NCBI GenBank assembly: GCA_023251275.1
Contig: JAHEZC010000048.1
Location: 1 to 9,995, forward strand
Length of the DNA: 9,995 nt
Source of the DNA: Parafilimonas sp.
GTDB lineage: Bacteria > Bacteroidota > Bacteroidia > Chitinophagales > Chitinophagaceae
Direction of reading: 5' to 3'
This document shows positions 1 to 5,806 of this stretch, in pieces. A program made the position numbers and the translations under genes. How positions within the stretch are numbered: position 1 is the first letter of the stretch; every line of letters starts with the position of its first letter. The notes under the pieces are model-generated. The model saw only the letters and a program-made list of their open reading frames with translations, made no database searches and was not told the DNA's origin.

Positions 1-71
1 TTTAGGAAAATTGTTGATACCAAATATAAAAAAAATTGAAAAACAAAAAAAATATTCAGGAGGATATTTGT

Positions 72-133
72 TCTTGCCTGCGCGGGTATGATGATTTCAA
101 ATGGGGCATGACGTTCCTGCTTTCGCAGGAATG
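72..133. repeat. REP-like intergenic hairpin element
   Basis: The core is a perfect 7-bp inverted repeat, TTCCTGC at 114-120 and GCAGGAA at 125-131, around a TTTC loop. It extends by a G-T and a C-G pair to 112-133. A GC-rich partial dyad, CCTGCGCGGG at 77-86, lies just upstream. This pattern resembles short repeated intergenic hairpins (REP-like) of many bacterial genomes, but only one copy is visible, so repetition is inferred. It lies 24 bp past the transglutaminase stop codon. No T-run follows the stem directly on either strand, so it is not a standard intrinsic terminator, though it could protect the mRNA 3' end. Confidence 0.4.
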
Positions 134-156
134 GAAAGTATCAATGGACAGGAAAA

Positions 157-1188
157 TCAATTCACCATTTCCTCTTTCTTCACGGCTTCATTTTTCCTGA
201 TGTTTAATTTGTACCGCATAATGTGTTCATCATCATAAATCACATTCAGCCATTCCACATCCTCCAATGGTACCTTGTAGGTCATGCTTATCTTTTTGCC
301 TGTTACTATATTTCCCGTCCTCGATACGCCGCAGCATTGCATTACAAATATGGCATCGGAGTCTATATTGGGAATATCGGTGATCCATAAATAACTTTTG
401 CGGCGGTTTGTTTCTATTTCAAACACTATACTGTCTCCCGGCGATGCTTCTATTACGCCGGTTGCAGGAGAGAATGATAAAATATAATTCCTGCTGAAGG
501 CGGAAGATTTAAAAGGTGTGGCATAAAATTCCTTGGGTAAAGGCCGAGAAGGCAATAGCGTCCAGCGAAGGTCTTCGGGATAATGATCGAGGATGAATGC
601 TGCAGGCGGGGTGAGAAAATAATGGGGATTATATTCCTTTTGAAATTCATCGCGGTGATTGATGAAGCCGCTTGCCCAGGTAGCATCCAGCAGTCGCCAG
701 GCGGTATCAATAAATACGGCATTCCAAATATGGTTGGTTCCGAAATAGCGGCTTTGGCTGCCGGGATTGGCTTTTCCATATCCTTTTACAATTTCACACA
801 TAATGCCGTTGTAATTGCAGAGCATTTTAAACAGTCTTGAATATCCTTCACATACCGCCGTTCTTCTTTTCAATACCGATATGGAGACCCTTTCGTTCAA
901 CGGCCTCAGTATGGCGGCAGTATCATTATCATCTTCATCCTCCCGCCAATAATCTGTGGGACGCATCCTGCTTTGGTTTTGAAAGCTTCTTACATTATAG
1001 GCAATATTCTCAGTGATCCATTTGAAGATGGAAGTTACCTTTTGCAGGTCGGTTGTATCATTTGCTGTGAGCAATTGAGCAAGTATAGCGGGAGAAGTAA
1101 TTGCTTTTGTATTGACAGACGATTGCCGGTTTTGTGCAATCACAAAATTCACAGGTAAGAGGAATAAAAAAAATAAAGAAATCTTCAT
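157..1188 (-). CDS. Secreted transglutaminase-like domain protein
   Basis: A 343-residue protein starting with a typical signal peptide (MKISLFFLFLLPVNFVIAQ, likely cut near residue 19), so it should act in the periplasm or at the cell surface. Residues about 45-170 look like a bacterial transglutaminase-like domain of the papain-like fold. The proposed catalytic triad is Cys113 in RRTAVCEGYSRLF, His153 in NHIWNAVFI and Asp168 in WRLLDATWASG, all in family order. The remaining C-terminal half (about 230-335) has alternating hydrophobic residues suggesting a beta-rich accessory domain. Such domains in bacteria are more often proteases, amidases or binding modules than true cross-linkers, and the substrate cannot be read from sequence. 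The ATG is chosen because the signal peptide begins there and a promoter-like pair lies just upstream. It stands alone, divergent from the small ORF at 1342. Confidence 0.85.
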   Translation of the reverse strand: MKISLFFLFLLPVNFVIAQNRQSSVNTKAITSPAILAQLLTANDTTDLQKVTSIFKWITENIAYNVRSFQNQSRMRPTDYWREDEDDNDTAAILRPLNERVSISVLKRRTAVCEGYSRLFKMLCNYNGIMCEIVKGYGKANPGSQSRYFGTNHIWNAVFIDTAWRLLDATWASGFINHRDEFQKEYNPHYFLTPPAAFILDHYPEDLRWTLLPSRPLPKEFYATPFKSSAFSRNYILSFSPATGVIEASPGDSIVFEIETNRRKSYLWITDIPNIDSDAIFVMQCCGVSRTGNIVTGKKISMTYKVPLEDVEWLNVIYDDEHIMRYKLNIRKNEAVKKEEMVN

Positions 1189-1210
1189 GAGTGCCGGTAA
1201 AGATTTAATG

Positions 1211-1241
1211 AAAAACTAATACCGTATTGAAATTAATACAA
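1211..1241 (-). promoter_or_regulatory. Predicted promoter of transglutaminase gene
   Basis: On the minus strand TTG (1241-1239) is followed after 20 bp by TAGTTTTT (1218-1211). This fits the Bacteroidota pattern TTG...TAnnTTTG with one mismatch in the last base. The expected transcription start would be about 15 nt before the ATG at 1188. AATAC/GTATT half-sites overlap the spacer (1218-1222, 1224-1228, 1235-1239). This is a motif match only. Confidence 0.4.
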
Positions 1242-1280
1242 TCCGGGAAATTCATCATTTAATAACAGTGTCAAAAAAAA

Positions 1281-1311
1281 TTGGCTGAATATTTGTTAAA
1301 AAAAGAATTTG
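1281..1311 (+). promoter_or_regulatory. Possible promoter of small ORF at 1342
   Basis: TTG at 1281-1283 is followed after 20 bp by AGAATTTG (1304-1311). This matches the TTTG half of the TAnnTTTG box but not its leading TA. The distance to the ATG at 1342 (30 nt) is reasonable. The match is weak and the surroundings are A-rich, so it could be chance. Confidence 0.25.
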
Positions 1312-1341
1312 TATCCCGCATAACCAGGCCAATTAATCACT

Positions 1342-1599
1342 ATGGAAAACACGAAACCATTTTTCCATACTTTTTTTACAGATGAGCATAAAGTCCGGCA
1401 TAAACTGGAATTATTTGCGCTTGCACGGAATGCAAGAACATTTTTCTGCAAAGCTATTGTGGACAATATTCTCGGCGGTTACCTGCTATACAATAGTTTC
1501 TGGGGCTGGAAAGACCTTGACAATGGCTTCACTCCGCTCAGCCGGAAAGTGTCAGAGCTGATCGAAAACCCGCTGGAAATAAATACGTCGCTTGCATAA
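1342..1599 (+). CDS. Hypothetical 85-residue protein
   Basis: I do not recognise this protein. The 85 residues are aromatic-rich in the first two thirds (FFHTFF at 7-12, TFF at 33-35, YLLY at 47-50, FWGW at 53-56) with one Cys at 36. The tail (57-85) is polar with a likely short helix around SRKVSELIE. There is no signal peptide and no convincing membrane segment, so a small soluble cytoplasmic protein is the default reading. It stands alone on the plus strand, divergent from the transglutaminase gene and convergent with yajQ. In favour of a real gene are a clean ATG start, unremarkable codon use, a possible promoter box 30 nt upstream and no competing ORF on the other strand. Against it are its shortness and the lack of any known family. 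No function is proposed. Confidence 0.55.
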   Translation: MENTKPFFHTFFTDEHKVRHKLELFALARNARTFFCKAIVDNILGGYLLYNSFWGWKDLDNGFTPLSRKVSELIENPLEINTSLA

Positions 1600-1764
1600 C
1601 GGTATTAATAATTCTAATTGACTATCCGGATAAAACACAATAGTTAATTTGAAACGCCTGGATACAGCAGAGATAGTTTTTCACAAAGCAATCCATGTGG
1701 TTTCACCTATTGTGCCCATGTGACTATTATGGTTTCATTCTAAGTGCAATCAATCAATTCTCTT
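1600..1764. other. Convergent intergenic spacer
   Basis: This lies between the 3' ends of the small ORF and yajQ. I see no clear intrinsic terminator. It holds a loose duplication: CCATGTG at 1693-1699 and 1716-1722, each followed by TGGTTTCA (1698-1705 and 1730-1737). The second copy is interrupted by about 9 bp. Function is unknown. Confidence 0.35.
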
Positions 1765-2256
1765 TTAATTTTTCATATTCACGAACTGGAGCGGAATGCC
1801 CAACTCTGCATTTCTGCACTTCGCTATTACTGCCTGCAGATCATCAATCTTTTTGCCCGTTATACGCACCATATCATCCATGATCTGCGCCTGTACTTTC
1901 AGGCCGCTGTCTTTTACCAGCTTCACAATCCTTTTAGCATCCTCCTGTTTCAAACCGTTTCGCACAGGCACTTCTTTTTTTATTATTTTGCCTGAAGGAT
2001 AGGTGTCTTTACCAAAATCAAATGCATTTGCATCTATCCCCTGCCTTACTCCACGGCTTATCAATACATCAATCACCTGCTTCATTTTCATCTCTGTTTC
2101 CACTTCAAGATTTACAATGAAATCTTTTTTATTCAGTTCAATAGAAACAGGACTGTTTTTAAAATCAAACCGGTTGATGATTTCTTTTTTTACCGTATTT
2201 ATGGCGTTATCGAGTGTTTGCAAATCTACTTTGCTTGCAATGTCAAATGATGGCAT
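1765..2256 (-). CDS. yajQ: YajQ-family nucleotide-binding protein
   Basis: This gives a 163-residue protein, the usual length for the YajQ/UPF0234 family. The frame is open upstream to 2289, but the family N-terminus MPSFDIASKVD begins at 2256. The extra 11 codons would also lie over the predicted promoter, so 2256 is chosen. Family hallmarks visible are the N-terminal MPSFDI, DFKNSPVSIEL (31-41), the central RGVRQGIDANAFDFG (68-82), GLKQEDAKRIVKLVKDSGLKVQAQI (101-125) and the C-terminal LGIPLQFVNMKN. The fold is two ferredoxin-like RNP-type domains. Members bind nucleic acid or nucleotides. A Xanthomonas homologue was reported to bind cyclic di-GMP and influence transcription, but the role in Bacteroidota is not settled. 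It lies 117 bp downstream of the L,D-transpeptidase-like gene with its own predicted promoter, so it is probably transcribed separately. Confidence 0.93.
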   Translation of the reverse strand: MPSFDIASKVDLQTLDNAINTVKKEIINRFDFKNSPVSIELNKKDFIVNLEVETEMKMKQVIDVLISRGVRQGIDANAFDFGKDTYPSGKIIKKEVPVRNGLKQEDAKRIVKLVKDSGLKVQAQIMDDMVRITGKKIDDLQAVIAKCRNAELGIPLQFVNMKN

Positions 2257-2271
2257 AACGTGATTTTTACA

Positions 2272-2303
2272 CAAAAATAAATCATACAAATTTGTATGAT
2301 CAA
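2272..2303 (-). promoter_or_regulatory. yajQ promoter with palindromic operator
   Basis: On the minus strand TTG (2303-2301) and a perfect TAnnTTTG box, TATTTTTG (2279-2272), are 21 bp apart. Twenty of those 21 bp (2281-2300) form a perfect uninterrupted palindrome with arms ATCATACAAA and TTTGTATGAT. A dyad lying exactly between the promoter boxes is where a dimeric regulator, most simply a repressor, would bind. Transcription would start about 10 nt before the ATG at 2256. The boxes and palindrome are seen directly; the operator function is inferred. Confidence 0.5.
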
Positions 2304-2373
2304 CAAAACTGTTCGGTAATCGTCAGGAAAGCGGAAATAATGAATGAGGGAAAAATTTAATCTGCGGGAAGAA

Positions 2374-3126
2374 TCAGTCCATTACCAGGTATTCACCTTT
2401 TTTGTTGATTGAAATAAGCGGTAATTTTTTTTCTTTTTCAAAATAGTCATACGCTTCTTTCAGCTTCTTTTCAAACACCTGCAGCTCTTCATCATCCCTT
2501 ATAAGCTTGTCCAGGTAATCAGCGCTATTGGGATTATTGAAGCGCACAGGGAAAATATGCACAGGAATAAAATCCTGCCCGTTATTTTTTGCATTAGCAG
2601 CAAGAATATACAGGTCCTGTATCTGGTCCATAATGGGAATACACCCAACGGTAATGCAACTGCCATGAATATAAATGCCGCTGCCGGGCCGTTGCCCATC
2701 ACTCAATATTTTGTCAGAAATATTCGGATAGTTGATACTTAATGCAAGGTTGTATTCGCTGTTGGGAATAAATTTATTGACGTAATAAAATCCTTCAGGC
2801 ACCTGGTAATCACCCTGCATACGCTTGGGTCCCAATGTGCCTGCAAGCGCACAAACCCGGTAAGTTTTGAAAAGCTTAAATGTTTCGTCATCATTATTAC
2901 GAACCCAGACTTCCAACTGGCTGTCGTACTTAAAAGAGCGGATGTATATCTGTCTGGCAGGCCATTGTAAACCTGCTTTTGCAAATTGCTTTTTCAAAGT
3001 ATCTTCTTTTAATTGCATCGCAGACGCAACCCGTGGGAAAGCTCTCTGGTACTCTACAAAAGAGGGCTGTGCAGAAAGAAAATGGCATGCAAAAAAAGAC
3101 AGTACGGAAAAAAGAAGGGCCTTCAT
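2374..3126 (-). CDS. Secreted YafK-type L,D-transpeptidase-fold protein
   Basis: A 250-residue protein with a signal peptide (MKALLFSVLSFFACHFLSAQ), so it is exported. Residues about 58-195 form a YkuD/L,D-transpeptidase catalytic domain. The signature IYIHGSCITVGCIPI (151-165) carries the conserved His154, Gly155, Ser156 and the catalytic Cys162. RMQGDYQVPEGFYYV (102-116) matches the conserved stretch in which the product is framed as G-x-Y-x-x-P-G. The layout and the lack of a LysM or PG-binding domain fit the YafK subgroup better than classical cross-linking transpeptidases. E. coli YafK (DpaA/LdtF) detaches a lipoprotein from peptidoglycan rather than making cross-links, so hydrolysis is as likely as transpeptidation here. 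The last 50 residues are charged and helical. It is divergent from purK, with a 20-bp inverted repeat in the shared upstream region. Confidence 0.88.
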   Translation of the reverse strand: MKALLFSVLSFFACHFLSAQPSFVEYQRAFPRVASAMQLKEDTLKKQFAKAGLQWPARQIYIRSFKYDSQLEVWVRNNDDETFKLFKTYRVCALAGTLGPKRMQGDYQVPEGFYYVNKFIPNSEYNLALSINYPNISDKILSDGQRPGSGIYIHGSCITVGCIPIMDQIQDLYILAANAKNNGQDFIPVHIFPVRFNNPNSADYLDKLIRDDEELQVFEKKLKEAYDYFEKEKKLPLISINKKGEYLVMD

Positions 3127-3138
3127 ACCCCGAAAGTA

Positions 3139-3182
3139 TTAAATTAATTAAGTTATAAGGATAACTTACAAGTTAAAAGTTG
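3139..3182. promoter_or_regulatory. Inverted-repeat cluster in divergent promoter region
   Basis: An 8-bp-arm inverted repeat, TAAGTTAT (3149-3156) and ATAACTTA (3161-3168) around AAGG, overlaps a second dyad TAACTT (3162-3167) / AAGTTA (3170-3175). A further near-copy, AAGTTG, is at 3177-3182. On the minus strand TTG (3171-3169) directly precedes the first dyad. A weak -7-like TAATTTAA (3146-3139) follows after 22 bp and would serve the L,D-transpeptidase-like gene. The -7 match is poor (two mismatches), so the promoter is uncertain; the repeats themselves are seen directly. Confidence 0.35.
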
Positions 3183-3200
3183 ATAAAAACATATACACAA

Positions 3201-3230
3201 CTGTGCAAAAACCATGATAACCTATCTTTT
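3201..3230 (+). promoter_or_regulatory. Weak candidate promoter for purK
   Basis: CTG (3201-3203) and TATCTTTT (3223-3230) are 19 bp apart and each differs from the TTG / TAnnTTTG pattern by one base. This would give a leader of about 130 nt before the purK start at 3366. I found no better candidate nearer the gene. No riboswitch-like structure was recognised in the leader. Confidence 0.2.
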
Positions 3231-3365
3231 GATACTCCGCAAAGAAAAATGATTCGATTTGCAAGAGAAAATTCTCAGGAAAATAGCTTTGACAATTTTG
3301 TACATCTAAAAAAACCTGTATTAAGTAGCCAACTCAAATTATCTTCGCCCTATATTATCATGCTT

Positions 3366-4484
3366 ATGAAAATCGGCATTTTAGGCGGAGGGCAGTTAGG
3401 AAGAATGTTATTGCAGGCTGCGGCTAATTATGTGGTTGAAACTTTTGTCCTGGAAAATGATGATCAATGTCCCGCTGCTCATTTATGCCACCACTTTATA
3501 AAGGGAGATATAAAGGATTTCGATACAGTATATAATTTCGGAAAGCATCTCGATGCGCTCACCATTGAAATTGAAGCTGTAAATGCGGAGGCATTGGAGC
3601 AATTAGAAAGTGATGGTGTAAAAATATATCCCAAACCGGCAGCTATTAAAATCATCAGGAATAAGATCATACAAAAAGAATTTTATAAGCAGCACCAAAT
3701 ACCCACCAGTGATTTTGTGGTAACCCGTCAACTTTCAGAGCTTCAGCAATATAAAAATTTTCTTCCGGCTGTACACAAGATCGGACAGGGTGGTTATGAT
3801 GGAAAAGGTGTACAGATATTGAGAGAAGAAAAAGATTTTGAAAAAGGTTTCGAAGCGCCTTCCGTACTGGAAAAAATGGTGAGCATAAAAAAAGAAATTT
3901 CTGTGATCATAGCCATCAATAATAAAGGTGAAACGGCAATTTATCCTCCTGCAGAAATGATATTTGACCCCGTGCTGAATTTGCTCGAATACCAGATAAG
4001 CCCTGCGCAATTAGAAAAGGAGGTTTTCTGGAAAGCAGAAGCGATTGCATTAACCCTTGCAAAAAATTTACAAACACCGGGATTGTTTGCAGTGGAAATG
4101 TTTGTGGATAAAAATAATGAGGTGCTTGTGAACGAAACGGCGCCACGGGTGCACAACAGCGGACATCATACCATTGAGGCAAATTATTGCAGCCAGTATG
4201 ATATGTTGTGGAGAATCATGCTTGGCTACCCACTCGGTAATACTGATCCTGTGCTACCTTCATCTATCGTGAATTTAATAGGCGCAGATGGTTATTCGGG
4301 CATTGCGAAATACGAAGGCCTATGTGAAGTGCTGCAAATGGATAATGTATTTGTGCATCTATACGGCAAGGCGCAGACAAGGCCGGGAAGAAAGATGGGA
4401 CATGTAACAATATTGAGCAAAGAATACCAGGAGCTAAAGCATACTGCGCATAAGATCAAGAATACGTTGAGAGTTGTTTGTTAA
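3366..4484 (+). CDS. purK: N5-carboxyaminoimidazole ribonucleotide synthase
   Basis: PurK uses ATP and bicarbonate to carboxylate aminoimidazole ribonucleotide to N5-CAIR in cytoplasmic purine synthesis. From ATG 3366 it is 372 residues, normal for the family. It shows the N-terminal MKIGILGGGQLGRML, the start of the ATP-grasp region at PKPAAIKIIRNKIIQKEFY, the glycine-rich GQGGYDGKGVQ (140-150), NETAPRVHNSGHHTIEA (256-272) and the C-terminal YGKAQTRPGRKMGHVTI (333-349). The frame stays open to a TTG at 3180 and has an ATG at 3249, but those upstream residues resemble nothing in PurK. An ATG at 3360, two codons before 3366, is equally possible because no ribosome-binding site decides between them. 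The next gene downstream, purE, encodes the enzyme using its product. Confidence 0.95.
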   Translation: MKIGILGGGQLGRMLLQAAANYVVETFVLENDDQCPAAHLCHHFIKGDIKDFDTVYNFGKHLDALTIEIEAVNAEALEQLESDGVKIYPKPAAIKIIRNKIIQKEFYKQHQIPTSDFVVTRQLSELQQYKNFLPAVHKIGQGGYDGKGVQILREEKDFEKGFEAPSVLEKMVSIKKEISVIIAINNKGETAIYPPAEMIFDPVLNLLEYQISPAQLEKEVFWKAEAIALTLAKNLQTPGLFAVEMFVDKNNEVLVNETAPRVHNSGHHTIEANYCSQYDMLWRIMLGYPLGNTDPVLPSSIVNLIGADGYSGIAKYEGLCEVLQMDNVFVHLYGKAQTRPGRKMGHVTILSKEYQELKHTAHKIKNTLRVVC

Positions 4485-4559
4485 GTTTAAAGTTCAATGT
4501 TTAAAGTTTGAGTGATAAAAGATTATGTGTTCACAAGGTTCAGTAGGTTCAAAAGTTCA
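4485..4559. repeat. Degenerate GTTTAAAGTT / GTTCA short repeats
   Basis: Immediately after the purK stop, GTTTAAAGTT occurs at 4485-4494 and again at 4499-4508 (14-bp period). GTTCA then occurs at 4492, 4529, 4538, 4547 and 4555; three of these are spaced exactly 9 bp apart. The stretch looks like a decayed low-complexity tandem repeat. It lies in the 198-bp purK-purE spacer and contains no ORF. No hairpin suggesting a terminator is evident. Confidence 0.5.
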
Positions 4560-4682
4560 GGCTTTATGAGTTCCATATTCTGGAGATGCATATTTCACAA
4601 AAGAATTATTTGACGAACTTTACAATGATACCATATTTAAACACTTCAAATGTAAAAGGGCAAAAATTTAAAAATCGTGAGC

Positions 4683-5231
4683 ATGGCAAAACTAAAAACT
4701 AAAAACTTTAAACCCGGAACTCCTCTTGTCGGAATCATTATGGGCAGCGACAGTGATTTGCATGTAATGAAAGAGGCAGGTGAGATACTGAAGCAATTTG
4801 ATATTTCTTTTGAATTGACTATTGTATCTGCGCACCGCACACCAAAGCGGATGATCGAATATGCAACTGCGGCAAAAGTAAGAGGATTGAAAGTAATTAT
4901 TGCCGGTGCGGGAGGCGCTGCACATTTGCCGGGCATGATAGCGTCTGTTACCACGCTTCCTGTAATTGGCGTACCCATAAAATCTTCAAACTCAATTGAA
5001 GGATGGGACAGCATTTTATCTATTCTGCAAATGCCCAATGGGATACCTGTAGCAACTGTTGCTTTAAATGCGGCAAAAAATGCAGGCATTCTTGCGGCAA
5101 CTATAATCGGGGCGTTTGAAATATCTGTTGGTGAAAAATTAGCTGCTTATAAAAAAAAACTGGAAAGCGACGTAATAAGTAAGGCTAAAAAAATAGAAGC
5201 TGAAGGATGGACAAATGAATTTGATAAATAG
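4683..5231 (+). CDS. purE: N5-carboxyaminoimidazole ribonucleotide mutase
   Basis: PurE converts N5-CAIR, the product of PurK, to CAIR by moving the carboxyl group; the enzyme is typically octameric and cytosolic. The 182 residues contain GIIMGSDSD (17-25), the phosphate- and substrate-binding SAHRTP with His51 (49-54), [11 protein letters not shown] (75-85), a Gly/Pro-rich [10 protein letters not shown] (90-99) and [13 protein letters not shown] (128-140). The presence of a neighbouring purK identifies it as the class I (mutase) form rather than the class II form that uses CO2 directly. ATG 4683 is preferred. A GTG two codons upstream (4677) is in frame but adds nothing conserved. A weak TTG (4610-4612) plus TATTTAAA (4634-4641) upstream may give it its own promoter, since 198 bp separate it from purK. 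Its stop is 3 bp from the converging AlkD-like gene. Confidence 0.96.
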   Translation: MAKLKTKNFKPGTPLVGIIMGSDSDLHVMKEAGEILKQFDISFELTIVSAHRTPKRMIEYATAAKVRGLKVIIAGAGGAAHLPGMIASVTTLPVIGVPIKSSNSIEGWDSILSILQMPNGIPVATVALNAAKNAGILAATIIGAFEISVGEKLAAYKKKLESDVISKAKKIEAEGWTNEFDK

Positions 5232-5234
5232 AAA

Positions 5235-5804
5235 TTATTTCTTCTTTGCAAAATTATTTTTAATCCAGGTCACTGCTTTTCTCACATAATATTCTTCATC
5301 ATTTTCCAACGCGTTGAAAAGTTTATTTATTTCTGCATGACAGGTTTTATCTCTGGTGTACCATTCAACCAAAACAAGAGAAAGCCTTCGCTGCCATAGG
5401 TTTTTAGACATGCTTAATTTTTTTGACAATGCAAATATTTCTTTCCTGTGTATTTTCAATATAGGCTTGATACTTTGCATGCCGATGGTATCGCATTCAG
5501 CCCAGTTGCTGGTCTGGTTTGAAAATTGTTCAATCAGTTGCAGAGTTTTCTCAGGATTTTGCTTTGCAATTTTCCCCAACATTTTCCCTGCTAAAATTTT
5601 TTCTTCAAACGCACCTGATTCCCAAAGTTCTTCTGCGAGTTCAAACCCGCATTGTTTGAATTGCTTTGCCAGTACATTTAAAACCGGCATGCGCACACCA
5701 TAGATTTTCCCGGCGCCGGGTACAAACTTTTGATGTGCTATAGTGGCAGCAGCCGAAGCATTTTTTTGTAAAATTTTTTGTATAACCTCCAGTTGTGCTG
5801 ACAT
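5235..5804 (-). CDS. AlkD-type DNA alkylation repair protein, compact
   Basis: A 189-residue, all-helical HEAT-like repeat protein of the DNA alkylation repair (AlkD/AlkC) superfamily. AlkD is a DNA glycosylase that removes 3- and 7-alkylpurines without flipping the base. By my alignment from memory with Bacillus cereus AlkD, the key residues are kept: Trp101 and Asp105 in NWAECDTIG (AlkD W109, D113), Arg140 in NLWQRRLSL (R148) and Trp180 in KAVTWIKNNF (W187). The KIYGVRMPVLNVLAKQF stretch (33-49) matches the conserved N-terminal repeat. It ends just after the last of these residues and so lacks about 40 C-terminal residues of the 237-residue AlkD. The stop is clean, and shorter family members are known, so I do not call it broken. 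It starts 2 bp after the radical SAM gene and is surely cotranscribed with it. Activity of this compact form is inferred. Confidence 0.85.
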   Translation of the reverse strand: MSAQLEVIQKILQKNASAAATIAHQKFVPGAGKIYGVRMPVLNVLAKQFKQCGFELAEELWESGAFEEKILAGKMLGKIAKQNPEKTLQLIEQFSNQTSNWAECDTIGMQSIKPILKIHRKEIFALSKKLSMSKNLWQRRLSLVLVEWYTRDKTCHAEINKLFNALENDEEYYVRKAVTWIKNNFAKKK

Positions 5805-5806
5805 TG

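Noticed and set aside
1693..1737. Loose direct duplication CCATGTG...TGGTTTCA as an attachment site or IS scar
   Set aside because: Repeats are only 7-8 bp, interrupted, and there is no mobile gene nearby.
2257..2289. Upstream start for YajQ giving 11 more residues
   Set aside because: MPSFDI is the known family start, and the extension overlaps the predicted promoter and palindrome.
3289..3300. TTGACA-like sequence as a sigma-70 type promoter for purK
   Set aside because: No matching -10 or TAnnTTTG box at the right distance.
3180..3365. In-frame N-terminal extension of PurK by up to 62 residues
   Set aside because: The residues do not resemble PurK, the enzyme core starts at KIGILGGGQLG, and the stretch looks like non-coding AT-rich leader with a possible promoter.
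5225..5250. GAAATTATTTC near-palindrome between convergent purE and AlkD-like genes as a bidirectional terminator
   Set aside because: The arms are only 5 bp of A/T with no loop and no GC content, too weak for an intrinsic terminator.
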